Positions 1 to 8,248 of a stretch of 64,000 bases of DNA are shown here, in pieces. The notes under the pieces are model-generated. The model made no database searches and was not told the origin of the DNA. It was given only the letters and a program-made list of their open reading frames with translations. A program made the position numbers and the translations under genes. Where the stretch lies: positions 868,001-932,000 of the forward strand of contig NZ_FOAX01000002.1 in NCBI RefSeq assembly GCF_900109775.1, written 5' to 3'. The DNA comes from Pseudoxanthomonas sp. GM95 (lineage in GTDB: Bacteria > Pseudomonadota > Gammaproteobacteria > Xanthomonadales > Xanthomonadaceae). Numbering within the stretch: position 1 is the first letter of the stretch; every line of letters starts with the position of its first letter.

Positions 1-824
1 GCCTGCTCGAAACCGCTGTACTTGAGCACCGGCAGGCCCTGGTCGTGGTACATCGCCAGCACCGCGTCGAAGTTGGCCAGCTTGGTCGGCAGGAAGGCGG
101 TATCGGCCGGCAGCGGGCCGATCAGGGTGTGGCCCTCGGCGCGCAGCGCGTCCATCACCGGGATGATCAGATCCAGCTCTTCGCGCCCCATGTGGCCGTC
201 TTCGCCGGCGTGCGGGTTGAGGCCGAGCACGCAGATGCGTGGGAGGGCGATGCCGAAGTCGCGCTGGAGCGCCGTGGCGGTGGTGGTGACGGCGTGGCGC
301 AGGGCGTGTTCGGTGATCGCGTCGGGCACGGCGCGCAGCGGCAGGTGGGTGGTGACCAGCGCCACGCGGACGTGCTCGTTGGCCAGCATCATCACCACCT
401 CGCGGCCGGCATGCTGGGCCAGCAGTTCGGTGGTGCCGGTGTAGGGGATGCCGCCATCGTTGATCACGGCCTTGTGCACCGGACCGGTGACCACGCCGGC
501 GAAGCGGCCGGCGATGCAGCCATCGGCCGCCTGGGTCAGCGCGCCGACCACCGCCGCGGCGTTGCGCGGATCGGTGATGCCGAACTGCGCACGCACCGCG
601 TTGGGCACCGGGATGAGCGGCAGATCGCCAGGTGCAGTGGTGATCGCATCGGCATCGAGCAGCTGCAGCGGCAGGCCGAGCGCATCGGCGGCGGCCTGCA
701 GCGTGTCCGGATCTCCGAAGGCGACCAGGCGGCAATCCTCACGCAGCGTCTGCACCAGGCGGACGCAGAGCTCTGGCCCGATCCCCGCCGGTTCGCCAGG
801 GACCAGGGCGAGGACGGGCGCCAT
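1..824 (-). CDS. pdxA: 4-hydroxythreonine-4-phosphate dehydrogenase PdxA (3' end cut off by window)
   Basis: PdxA oxidises 4-phosphohydroxy-L-threonine in the cytoplasmic pyridoxal-5'-phosphate pathway. The reading frame starts at ATG 824 and runs off the left edge after about 274 codons of a family that is usually near 330. The N-terminus reads MAPVLALVPGEPAGIGPEL, the PdxA signature. The three metal-binding histidines known from the family are visible in TTHLPL, NPHAGEDG and MYHDQG. The start lies 8 bp after the surA stop, so the gene is the third member of an lptD-surA-pdxA operon, the order usual in gammaproteobacteria. The C-terminus is outside the window. Confidence 0.96.
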   Translation of the reverse strand, partial: MAPVLALVPGEPAGIGPELCVRLVQTLREDCRLVAFGDPDTLQAAADALGLPLQLLDADAITTAPGDLPLIPVPNAVRAQFGITDPRNAAAVVGALTQAADGCIAGRFAGVVTGPVHKAVINDGGIPYTGTTELLAQHAGREVVMMLANEHVRVALVTTHLPLRAVPDAITEHALRHAVTTTATALQRDFGIALPRICVLGLNPHAGEDGHMGREELDLIIPVMDALRAEGHTLIGPLPADTAFLPTKLANFDAVLAMYHDQGLPVLKYSGFEQ

Positions 825-832
825 GGCTGGGC

Positions 833-2266
833 TTACAGGCGGTCGTTGGTCGCAGCCGAACCCGGCGCGGGCTCGCTGCTGTCGCGACGCTTGTTGCCGG
901 CCTTGGCGGCTTCTTCGGCGGCGCCCGGGGCGCTCATCATCGTGTCCGGCGTGGCGCTGTCGATGGCGCTGTTGCCGGTGCGGAAGCTCACGTACGCCTC
1001 GCCACGCAGTTCGAGCAGGTAGCGGTTGTACTCGTCTTCCAGCTTGCGACGGCCGATGGTGTCACGGACCTGGGCGCGGCGGTTCTGGTCGGTCACGTCG
1101 GTCTGGCGGGTGCCTTCGCGCTGGACGATGTGCCAGCCGGCCTCGGTGCGGAAGGGCTCGCTGACCTGGCCGTCCTGCAGCGCGGTCAGGCGCTGGCCGA
1201 AGTCCGGGCCGAACTGGTCGGCGGTGAACCAGCCCAGCTCGCCGCCGTCATTCTTGGTGTTGGCGTCCTCGGAGGCTTCCTTGGCCACGGTGGCGAAGTC
1301 GGCGCCACCGGCGACGCGGGCGCGCAGGGTGTCGATCTTGGCCTTGGCGGCGTTGGCGTCCTGCACCTCGGTCACGCGGACCAGGATGTGGCGGGCGTGG
1401 AACTCGGTCGCGGTCTGGGTCGGGGCCTGTGCGGCGTCGCGGGTCTCGACCAGCTTGAGCAGCTGGAAGCCGGACGGGCCGCGGATCGGGCCAACCACCT
1501 GGCCGGACTGCATGCCTTTGAGGGTGTCGACGAAGGCCACCGGGATTTCATCGGCGCTGCGCCAGCCCAAGTCGCCGCCTTCCAGCGCGTTGGGGCTGTC
1601 CGAATAACGCACGGCTGCAGCAGCGAAGTCCATCTCGTTGCGGTCCAGCAGGCCCTTCACGCCTTCGACCTTCTTCTGCGCGGTGGCGATCTGGTCGGCG
1701 GTGGCGCCTTCGGGCAGGCCCACCAGGATGTGCGCCAGGTGGTACTGCACGCCGGTGCTGGCCTGGGCCTTGAGCGCGGCATCGACCTCGGCCTCGCTGA
1801 CGCGGATGCGGCTCTGGCCGTAGCTCTGGCGCAGGCGCTGGACGGTGATTTCATCGCGCAGCGAGCTGCGGAATTCGTCGAAAGACAGGCCCTCGGTCGC
1901 CAGGCGCTGCTGCAGGCCCTGGACGGTGGTGTTGTTCTGCTGGGCCACGCTGGCCACGGCGCTGTTGACTTCCTCGTCGGTGACGCGGATGCCGTTTTCC
2001 TGGGCGCGGCCGACCTGCAGCTTCACCAGCACCAGGCGTTCGAGTACCTGGCGGCGCAGCACGTCCGGCGGCGGCAGCTGGCCGGGGTTGCTGGCGTACT
2101 GGGCGTTGACGTTGGCCACGGCGCGGTCCAGCTCGCTCTGCAGGACCACGTCCTCGTTGACCACCGCGGCGATGCCGTCCAGCGGCTGGGCGTTCTGCGC
2201 GTACAGCGGGGCGGCAATGGTGGAAGCGGCCAGCAGGCTGGCAACGAAGCAGGATCGAATGGTCAT
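833..2266 (-). CDS. surA: Periplasmic chaperone / peptidyl-prolyl isomerase SurA
   Basis: SurA escorts unfolded outer-membrane proteins across the periplasm to the BAM complex. The 477-residue protein has a cleavable signal peptide ending near residue 23 (APLYA-QN), a SurA N-terminal chaperone domain (about 25-165) and two parvulin rotamase domains starting at YHLAHILVG (about 175) and FHARHILVR (about 287). The C-terminal tail is rich in Ala, Glu, Lys and Ser and longer than in E. coli SurA (428 residues). It sits 8 bp downstream of lptD, one of its main clients, and 8 bp upstream of pdxA, so co-transcription is very likely. Confidence 0.97.
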   Translation of the reverse strand: MTIRSCFVASLLAASTIAAPLYAQNAQPLDGIAAVVNEDVVLQSELDRAVANVNAQYASNPGQLPPPDVLRRQVLERLVLVKLQVGRAQENGIRVTDEEVNSAVASVAQQNNTTVQGLQQRLATEGLSFDEFRSSLRDEITVQRLRQSYGQSRIRVSEAEVDAALKAQASTGVQYHLAHILVGLPEGATADQIATAQKKVEGVKGLLDRNEMDFAAAAVRYSDSPNALEGGDLGWRSADEIPVAFVDTLKGMQSGQVVGPIRGPSGFQLLKLVETRDAAQAPTQTATEFHARHILVRVTEVQDANAAKAKIDTLRARVAGGADFATVAKEASEDANTKNDGGELGWFTADQFGPDFGQRLTALQDGQVSEPFRTEAGWHIVQREGTRQTDVTDQNRRAQVRDTIGRRKLEDEYNRYLLELRGEAYVSFRTGNSAIDSATPDTMMSAPGAAEEAAKAGNKRRDSSEPAPGSAATNDRL

Positions 2267-2274
2267 GGAAGTCT

Positions 2275-4692
2275 TCAGAACGGATCGGAGCTGGTGTCAT
2301 CAGTGTCGTTCACGCTTGGCGCGGTGACACTGGGAGGAACCAGATAGAGGTCGTCTCGGTAATAGCCGAGGATACTACGGCGCAGGTTTTTGTCGGTGTT
2401 CTGGCCCAGCGAGGCAAGACCCTTCAGGACAAATTCGACCTGGATCTGGTTGTCCTGGTCGCCTTCGCGATTGCGCACGTAATGGCGGCCGACCAGGCGC
2501 ACGGCCAGGCAGCAGCTGTCCCACTGCACGCCGGCGATCGCTTCCAGGGTCTTCTTGTCCTGGAAGGAGTAGTAGTAGCGACCGACGACGCTCCAGACCT
2601 GGTTGATCGGGTACAGGAACGAGAAGTCCGCCTGCTTGAGCACGTCGCGGCGATAGCGATAGGACAGGTTGATCACGCCGTCGCCGCCGATCAGATAGCG
2701 TGAGCGGAAGCTGATCAGGTCGGCGCGGCTGTTCTTGGCGTCGTACTGGTAGGAGCCGCCCAGGGTCCAGCGATCGGTCGGCATGTAGTTGGAATCGACC
2801 ACCCAGGCGGATTTGCCCTGCTGGATCGTGTCCTGGCCCGGGATCACGACCTTCGAATCCTCGAAATACAGGATCTGGCCCAGGCTGACGTTGAACTTCT
2901 CCAAGCCATCAGTCTGGCGGATGCTGCGGCTGGTCAGCGCCAATGTCATCTGGTTGGCGTCCGTCTGGCGATCGGCGCCGGAATAGCGGTTGTCGCGGAA
3001 CAGCTGGCCGTAACTGAAGGTCATCGCGCGCGTATCGAACAGCGGCAGGCCGCTTTGGTCGCGATAGGGCACGTTGAGGTAGTACAGGCGTGGTTCCAGG
3101 GTCTGCAGGTACGGCGTGTCGTTCCAGACCGTGTCGCGGTCGAAGTACAGACCGGCGTCCAGCGTGGCGATCGGCGTGGAGCGGGTCGGGCTGCGATCGC
3201 CGCCGAGCGAATCGGCCAAGCCCTTGTCCAGCGAATAGGCGGTATAGCGATAGGCCAAGCCCGGTTCGACGAACCAGGACGGGCCACGTAACGGGATGGA
3301 GACGTAAGGCTTCAGGTCCAGGCGGCTGCCGCCGTCCTTTTCGCTCTGTTCAAACCGTGCGGCCTCGCTGTTGAAACCAACGTTGAGCCAGTCGAGCACC
3401 GGGCGCTCGTACTTGAAGTACAGGCGTGGCATTGCACTGTAGGGCACCGAGCTCTCGGCAATCGTGTAGTCGGAAAGCTCGTAACTCTGTGCCTCGGCGC
3501 CGGCGCTCCAGTAGCGCGATCGGCCGTAGATGCCGACGGTGTTGGTCAGGATCGAGGCGGCGAGGCCGCTGCCGTTGCTATCGCCTGTGCCAGTGTTGCG
3601 GCCGTTGTCTTCCAGATAACGCGTGTCGCTGAGCCAAGTGTAGTTTGCGCGCGCCTGCCAAGTGCTGCTGAGGTTGTGTTTGCCTCGGAAACGAAGGAAA
3701 CCGCGGTTCTTGTCCTGCAACGGATCGCCGTAGGTGTCCTGCTCCTCGCCGCTGGCGTAGTCCTCGGCGCGGCGGCGAACCAGATCGTCGCTGGGCATCC
3801 AGCCACCATCGAGTACGCCTTCACCGCCGTGGTACAGGTAGCGGAACTCGCCGCCCAGCACGATGCCGCGGTTGCTCATGTAGCGCGGATACAGGGTCGA
3901 ATCGTAGTTCGGCGCCAAGTTGAGGTAGATCGGCTGCTCGTAGTCGAAGCCGTTCTTGCCCGACAGGCCGATGCGCGGATACAGCAGGCCGGTCTGGCGA
4001 CGGTCGTCGATCGGGAACTTGAACCACGGCGCATACAAGATCGGCACCTGGCCGATGCGGATCGTGGCGTGATGCGCCGTGGCGAAGCCTTCGTCTGTAT
4101 TGACGTCGATTTCCTTGGCGCGCAGGTACCAGCGCTGCCAGGCCGGGTCTTCCGGATCGCAGGTCGTGTAGGTCGAGCCGAGGAGGGCGCCTTCCGGACC
4201 GGTCATGTGGATGCTGTCGGCGATGCCGTTGCCGCGACGGGCCATCAGCTGGTACTGCACGTCCTGGATGTTGTGGGTGTCCTGGTTCTGGTTGCCGCTG
4301 GCGCGCTTGGCCAGGACACGGATGCCGGAATCCTGGTAGCGCACGTTGCCGTCGGCGGTATAGGTGCCTTCATCCTGATCCAGGAAGAGATTGTCGGCAT
4401 TGAGGAACTGGTCGCCCCGAATCAGACGCACGTTGCCCTGGTAGGCGCCGGTGGCATCGATGTTGTTGCCGGTGAACGTGTCGCCGCTGACATCGGTGGG
4501 CAGTTGCTGGCTCTGGGCGCGCTGGGCGGCCTGATCCTTTGGCGCTACGGCGGCCGGCGCACCGTCGAAGGCGGGAATCGGGTCCTCGACGGGGCACAGC
4601 GCGTAGCTGACGGGTTTTTCGTTCGCGGCCAGGGCCGGCAGGGCCAGGGCGATACTGAACGGAATGGGCAGCAGGCGGAGGGCTCGACGCAC
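2275..4692 (-). CDS. lptD: LPS-assembly protein LptD
   Basis: LptD is the outer-membrane beta-barrel that, with the LptE plug, inserts lipopolysaccharide into the outer leaflet. The 805-residue protein has a signal peptide (cleavage after ALA, about residue 23), an N-terminal OstA/beta-taco domain (about 60-200) and a large C-terminal barrel. The cysteines expected for the inter-domain disulfides are present: Cys33 (ALCPVED), Cys178 (YTTCDPED) and the adjacent pair Cys727-Cys728 (WDSCCLAV). The acidic tail after about residue 790 is an extension. It is the first gene of the lptD-surA-pdxA group; 118 bp separate it from the upstream hydrolase gene, so it may have its own promoter. Confidence 0.97.
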   Translation of the reverse strand: MRRALRLLPIPFSIALALPALAANEKPVSYALCPVEDPIPAFDGAPAAVAPKDQAAQRAQSQQLPTDVSGDTFTGNNIDATGAYQGNVRLIRGDQFLNADNLFLDQDEGTYTADGNVRYQDSGIRVLAKRASGNQNQDTHNIQDVQYQLMARRGNGIADSIHMTGPEGALLGSTYTTCDPEDPAWQRWYLRAKEIDVNTDEGFATAHHATIRIGQVPILYAPWFKFPIDDRRQTGLLYPRIGLSGKNGFDYEQPIYLNLAPNYDSTLYPRYMSNRGIVLGGEFRYLYHGGEGVLDGGWMPSDDLVRRRAEDYASGEEQDTYGDPLQDKNRGFLRFRGKHNLSSTWQARANYTWLSDTRYLEDNGRNTGTGDSNGSGLAASILTNTVGIYGRSRYWSAGAEAQSYELSDYTIAESSVPYSAMPRLYFKYERPVLDWLNVGFNSEAARFEQSEKDGGSRLDLKPYVSIPLRGPSWFVEPGLAYRYTAYSLDKGLADSLGGDRSPTRSTPIATLDAGLYFDRDTVWNDTPYLQTLEPRLYYLNVPYRDQSGLPLFDTRAMTFSYGQLFRDNRYSGADRQTDANQMTLALTSRSIRQTDGLEKFNVSLGQILYFEDSKVVIPGQDTIQQGKSAWVVDSNYMPTDRWTLGGSYQYDAKNSRADLISFRSRYLIGGDGVINLSYRYRRDVLKQADFSFLYPINQVWSVVGRYYYSFQDKKTLEAIAGVQWDSCCLAVRLVGRHYVRNREGDQDNQIQVEFVLKGLASLGQNTDKNLRRSILGYYRDDLYLVPPSVTAPSVNDTDDTSSDPF

Positions 4693-4810
4693 GCGTTGGG
4701 GAGTCCAGGCGAAAAACGGTCGTTAGCTTGCCGTATCGCTGTGCAGGGGGCAATGAAGACGCTGCGGCAACGGCCGGCTCGGGTTCATCCGGATGCCGGC
4801 GCGGCCCGGT

Positions 4811-5719
4811 TCAGCGCAGCTCGGCCACGTGCGCAGCGCTGCATTCGCGCAGGGCTTCCAGGTCGTAGCCGCCCTCCAGGAGCGACACGATCCGGCCGCT
4901 GGCGTGGGAGGTGGCGATCTGGCGCAGGCGCCGGGTCAGCCAGGCGAAGTCTTCGGTTTCGAGCATGATGTCGGCCAGCGGGTCGCGCATGTGCGCATCG
5001 AACCCCGCCGAGATCATCAGCAGCTGCGGGCGAAAGGCCTCGATGGCCGGCAGCATCTGGTCTTCCCACAGATTGCGGAAGTTGAAGCTGCCGCTGCCCG
5101 GCGGCAGCAGGGCGTTCATGACATTGCCGGCGCCGCGCTCTGACGGCGCGCCGGTGTAGGGGAACAGGCCCGATTCGTGGCTGCTGAAGTAGGCCACGCG
5201 CGGATCCTGGAAGAAGATCGCCTGGGTGCCGTTGCCGTGGTGGACGTCGAAATCCACCACCGCCACGCGTTCCAGCCTGTGCTTGTCGCAGGCATGGGCC
5301 GCGCCGACAGCGATGTTGTTGAGCAGGCAGAAGCCCATCGCGGCCTCGCCGGTGGCGTGGTGGCCGGGCGGGCGCACCGCGCAGAAGGCAATCGGGTCCT
5401 GGCCGTCCATCACCGCATCCACCGCCGCCACGGCCGCACCGGCCGCGCGCAGGGCCGCGGCGCGCGAGTCCGGGCACATCACCGTATCCGGGTCGAGCAT
5501 CCGGTAGCCGGCGAAGTCCTGTTCCATCACCGCATCGACGTGGGCCTGGCTGTGGACCCGGCGCAAATCGCCGAGCTTGGCGGTCGGGGCTTCCCGCCAA
5601 TCCAGGTCGCCGTGGTCGCGGCGCAGGGCTTCCAGCACCACTTCCAGCCGCGCCGGGCGCTCTGGGTGCTCCGGGCCGGGGTCGTGGGCCAGGCAGGCGG
5701 GGTGGGTGAAGATGATCAT
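4811..5719 (-). CDS. Histone-deacetylase-family hydrolase (class II HDAC / acetylpolyamine amidohydrolase type)
   Basis: This zinc amidohydrolase of the arginase/deacetylase fold probably removes acetyl groups from an amine or lysine; the bacterial substrate is unknown. The 302-residue protein carries the family signatures PPGHHA (His120-His121), DFDVHHGNG (metal ligands Asp158 and His160) and SAGFDAH, which supplies a further metal Asp. There is no signal peptide. ATG 5719 was chosen because it overlaps the stop of the upstream adenosyltransferase by four bases (ATGA), which implies translational coupling. The same frame stays open far upstream, but that part has no homology-like features. 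Confidence 0.9.
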   Translation of the reverse strand: MIIFTHPACLAHDPGPEHPERPARLEVVLEALRRDHGDLDWREAPTAKLGDLRRVHSQAHVDAVMEQDFAGYRMLDPDTVMCPDSRAAALRAAGAAVAAVDAVMDGQDPIAFCAVRPPGHHATGEAAMGFCLLNNIAVGAAHACDKHRLERVAVVDFDVHHGNGTQAIFFQDPRVAYFSSHESGLFPYTGAPSERGAGNVMNALLPPGSGSFNFRNLWEDQMLPAIEAFRPQLLMISAGFDAHMRDPLADIMLETEDFAWLTRRLRQIATSHASGRIVSLLEGGYDLEALRECSAAHVAELR

Positions 5720-6279
5720 GGCGCGGCGTGCCGGCGCTGGTGGTTCCACAGCACCTCGCCAGCGCCTTCGGCGCGGGCCAGCACCCGGGCCAGGACAAAC
5801 AACAGGTCCGAGAGCCGGTTGAGGTAATGGATCGGCTCGGCCCGGACGGTTTCCAAGCGGGCCAGGGCGACGGTTTCGCGCTCGGCCCGGCGCACGATGG
5901 TACGGGCCAGGTGGCAGCGGGCGGCCGCCTCGCCGCCGGCCGGGAGGATGAAGTCCTTCAGCGGCGGCAGCGGATCGTTGTAATGGTCCAGCTGGCGTTC
6001 CAGCGCGGCCACGTCCTGCGCGGTAATCGCCGCGTGGCCGGGAATGCACAGTTCCCCGCCGAGATCGAACAGCTGGTGCTGCACGGTGGTCAGCAGCTCG
6101 CGGATGTCCTGGGCCACCGACGGCACCGCCAGCACGACGCCGATCGCCGAATTGGCTTCATCTACCGTGCCATACGCGTTGACCCGGGCCGAATCCTTGC
6201 CGGTGCGGCTGCCGTCGCCCAGCCCGGTGCTGCCGTCATCGCCGGTACGCGTATAGATCCGGGACAGGCGATGGCCCAT
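5716..6279 (-). CDS. PduO/CobO-type ATP:cob(I)alamin adenosyltransferase
   Basis: The enzyme transfers the adenosyl group of ATP to cob(I)alamin to make coenzyme B12. The 187-residue sequence fits the PduO family: it begins with IYTRTGDDGSTGLGDG, the N-terminal ATP-binding loop, and contains RTIVRRAERETV and YLNRLSDLLFVLAR in the C-terminal helices. It lies 19 bp downstream of a predicted membrane protein that may be a B12 transporter and overlaps the HDAC-like gene by four bases, so a three-gene operon is likely. The family assignment is secure. Use of this gene for salvage rather than de novo synthesis is inferred, because no other cobalamin-synthesis genes are present. Confidence 0.93.
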   Translation of the reverse strand: MGHRLSRIYTRTGDDGSTGLGDGSRTGKDSARVNAYGTVDEANSAIGVVLAVPSVAQDIRELLTTVQHQLFDLGGELCIPGHAAITAQDVAALERQLDHYNDPLPPLKDFILPAGGEAAARCHLARTIVRRAERETVALARLETVRAEPIHYLNRLSDLLFVLARVLARAEGAGEVLWNHQRRHAAP

Positions 6280-6298
6280 GCGCGTCCCGCCGCCGGCC

Positions 6299-6922
6299 TC
6301 AGCCCGCGGTCCGGTCCTGCGGACGGGCCAGGCGGACGACCTGCTGGACCGCTACATGGACGATCACGCCCAGACCCACATAGATCGCGGTGCTGCGCAG
6401 GAATGGCAGAAACCAGTCGCTGTAGTTCTTCCACCAGCCCGCCAACGTGGCCGGCTGCGGCACGCTGTCGCTGGTCCAGTAGAAGCTGCCCTGGCTAACC
6501 AGGTGGCACAGCGCCACCGACACCACCAGCGCGACCGCAGCCACGGCCAGGGTCTTGTTGTCCGACAGCTCCTGGGAGAAACGCGCGGTCAGGCTGCCGC
6601 CGGCCCACAGAGCCAAGTACGCCGGCACCAAGCACCAATAGGCGGCTGACACGCAGTAATGCGCCCAGAAATCAATGCCTTGGCCGGTGATTACCGCGTA
6701 GTCCACGCCCACGGCCAGTGACATGAACAGCGGGAACGCCCAGCGCGACCAGCCGCGCAGGTAGAACCCGGCAATGAAAAACACGGCCCACGACGCATCT
6801 GGAATCGGCCCCAGGTGGGTCAGCAGCGCCGGCAGATGCGAGCGCGTGGCGACCATCAGGGCAGCCAGCAGGACCAGGATGACGGCGCGCTGGCCGGTGC
6901 GTGCGGGGAGGTGGCGGGTCAT
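6299..6922 (-). CDS. Six-helix inner-membrane protein, candidate BtuM-like cobalamin transporter
   Basis: The 207-residue protein is almost entirely hydrophobic, with about six membrane segments (around AVILVLLAALMVA, SWAVFFIAGFYL, FPLFMSLAVGVDYAV, CVSAAYWCLVPAYLALWA, LAVAAVALVVSVALCHLV and AIYVGLGVIVHVAVQQV). There is no ATP-binding or solute-binding domain. The size and topology resemble a solitary ECF S-component such as BtuM, and three cysteines lie in or near helices; BtuM uses a cysteine to ligate cobalt. The next gene, 19 bp downstream, makes adenosylcobalamin. The transport role is inferred from context and topology. ATG 6922 was preferred to far-upstream starts because a TAGAAT box lies 27 bp before it. 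Confidence 0.7.
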   Translation of the reverse strand: MTRHLPARTGQRAVILVLLAALMVATRSHLPALLTHLGPIPDASWAVFFIAGFYLRGWSRWAFPLFMSLAVGVDYAVITGQGIDFWAHYCVSAAYWCLVPAYLALWAGGSLTARFSQELSDNKTLAVAAVALVVSVALCHLVSQGSFYWTSDSVPQPATLAGWWKNYSDWFLPFLRSTAIYVGLGVIVHVAVQQVVRLARPQDRTAG

Positions 6923-6948
6923 GGCGGCGATCGAAAGTGTGAATGGCG

Positions 6949-6954
6949 ATTCTA
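6949..6954 (-). promoter_or_regulatory. Candidate -10 box for the B12-related operon
   Basis: On the minus strand the sequence GATAGAATCG places TAGAAT 27 bp upstream of ATG 6922, which would give a 5' leader of about 20 nt. No good -35 box is visible at the usual distance, so the call rests on the -10 match and spacing alone. No B12-box or cobalamin-riboswitch core could be recognised in the 250 bp upstream. Confidence 0.35.
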
Positions 6955-7156
6955 TCGCGCGCTTCCCCTGACGTGGGGCGATTGACCGTCCGGGCGCGGC
7001 TGAGGACCGGTTATCGGGCCTAATTGGCGTGAAGGTCAAAAATTGTTGCAAAGCAGCAAACATGGACATGTAATGTCGGTTCTCGACATCGTCCCGCCGA
7101 AGAGCCCCATTAGCTTGCCGGCCAGATTCGCCCTGCAGCCGTGCTTTTGACGCGGT

Positions 7157-7171
7157 TGGCACGCGGCGTGC
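7157..7171 (+). promoter_or_regulatory. Candidate sigma-54 (RpoN) promoter of the minor-pilin operon
   Basis: The sequence TGGCAC-GCGGC-GTGC matches the -24/-12 consensus TGGCAC-N5-TTGC at 9 of 10 fixed positions, with the GG and GC dinucleotides at the required spacing. It predicts a transcription start near 7183, 35 bp before ATG 7218 of fimT. RpoN control of type IV pilin genes is well known in Pseudomonas and Xanthomonas. Nothing in the window encodes the activator. Confidence 0.6.
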
Positions 7172-7217
7172 GGGGACCGGGGCGATGGCACTACGTTCTA
7201 CAGGGGCAGTGATTCAC

Positions 7218-7781
7218 ATGTGTGGCAAGACGCGCCGCGGACCGATTCGGTCCACGACACGCCTGGGCAAGGATGGTTCAGGCTTTACCTTGATTGAGTT
7301 GATGGTGGTTGTGCTGGTACTGGCGATCTTGACCACCATCGCACTGCCGAGTTTCAAGTCGGTGATCCAGCAGAGCCGGCTGACGACGCAGACCAACTCG
7401 CTGGTCGCCGGCTTGGCGCTGGCACGTTCCGAAGCGATCCGCACCGTGCAGGCCTCCGGCCTGTGCCCGAGTAGCGATGGCAGCAGCTGCTCGGCCAGCT
7501 GGAGCGGCGGCTGGCTGGTCTGGGACGACACCAATGGCGATGGCGCGCTGAGCTCCGGTGAAACCGTGGTGCGGTTCCAAGCGGCTGATTCGAATCTGAC
7601 CCTGAGTGCGACCAGCGGTGCGGTCGTCGGTTTCGACTCGCGCGGGCGCCGGGCATCGAGCACCGACCAGAGTCTGAGCCTGCAGGTGGCCAAGTGCACG
7701 ATCGGCGCCACGGGCCTGAAGCGGACCATCGCGATCGCAGCGACCGGCTCGGTCAAGGTCACCCAGGGGGCTTGCTCATGA
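7218..7781 (+). CDS. fimT: Minor type IV prepilin FimT/FimU (GspH domain)
   Basis: This minor pilin helps to prime assembly of the type IV pilus tip. The 187-residue product has a basic leader of about 22 residues, the prepilin peptidase site SG|FTLIELM, the hydrophobic N-terminal helix, and a GspH/FimT domain with the typical GGWLVWDDTNGDG segment. Two cysteine pairs may form disulfides. ATG 7218 is preferred to the in-frame ATG 7185 because the predicted sigma-54 transcript would start near 7183 and AGGGGC lies just upstream of 7218. It is the first gene of the operon and overlaps pilV by four bases. Confidence 0.9.
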   Translation: MCGKTRRGPIRSTTRLGKDGSGFTLIELMVVVLVLAILTTIALPSFKSVIQQSRLTTQTNSLVAGLALARSEAIRTVQASGLCPSSDGSSCSASWSGGWLVWDDTNGDGALSSGETVVRFQAADSNLTLSATSGAVVGFDSRGRRASSTDQSLSLQVAKCTIGATGLKRTIAIAATGSVKVTQGACS

Positions 7782-8248
7782 GCCGTCTCCAACGCTCTTT
7801 TTCGCCTCACGCGATGCAGTCGGGCTTTACGTTGCTCGAAGTGCTGATCGCGCTGCTGGTGCTGGCCGTGGGCTTGCTCGGCTTTGCCATGCTGCAGGTC
7901 ATGAATGTGCGCTTCACCGAGAGCGCCAACTACCGGACCAAGGCGACGCAGCTTGCGGACACGCTGCTGGATCAGGTGCGTGCAGATCGAACGGCCGTGG
8001 CGTCTTACGTCACCACGTATACCGGCTCCAATGCTGCAGCGGGCTGTGTCCCAACGACGGGTGCTGTTTCTGCAAGTACTTTCAAGACGTTCTGGCAATG
8101 CCAGCTGGGACGTGCGTTGGGCGACGGCGCGACCGCCACGGTGACTCAGGTTGGAACATCGATCACGGTGTCGATCAGCTGGAATGACGATCGCTGGAAC
8201 GTCAATTCGCTGGGCAACCAGATATTCAGTACGAGTACGCAGCTGTGA
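7778..8248 (+). CDS. pilV: Minor type IV prepilin PilV
   Basis: This is a minor pilin that joins FimT/FimU, PilW and PilX in the pilus-tip priming complex. The 156-residue protein has a 16-residue leader cleaved at SG|FTLLEVLIALLVLAVG, the PilV form of the class III signal, and a small C-terminal domain with two cysteines. The start overlaps the fimT stop (ATGA), and AGGGGG about 10 bases upstream is a good ribosome-binding site. The end overlaps the GTG start of pilW. Gene order and the GLLGFAMLQ segment support PilV rather than PilE. Confidence 0.9.
   Translation: MSRLQRSFSPHAMQSGFTLLEVLIALLVLAVGLLGFAMLQVMNVRFTESANYRTKATQLADTLLDQVRADRTAVASYVTTYTGSNAAAGCVPTTGAVSASTFKTFWQCQLGRALGDGATATVTQVGTSITVSISWNDDRWNVNSLGNQIFSTSTQL

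Noticed and set aside
1130..2347. Long plus-strand open frame opposite surA (405 codons)
   Set aside because: It is a shadow of the GC-rich surA gene, with composition typical of an antisense frame and no recognisable domain.
3676..4968. Long plus-strand open frame opposite lptD
   Set aside because: Its translation is Val/Gly/Ala-rich without motifs; lptD on the other strand is secure.
6960..7180. Possible cobalamin riboswitch upstream of the B12-related operon
   Set aside because: No B12-box core or conserved pairing pattern could be found on the minus strand.
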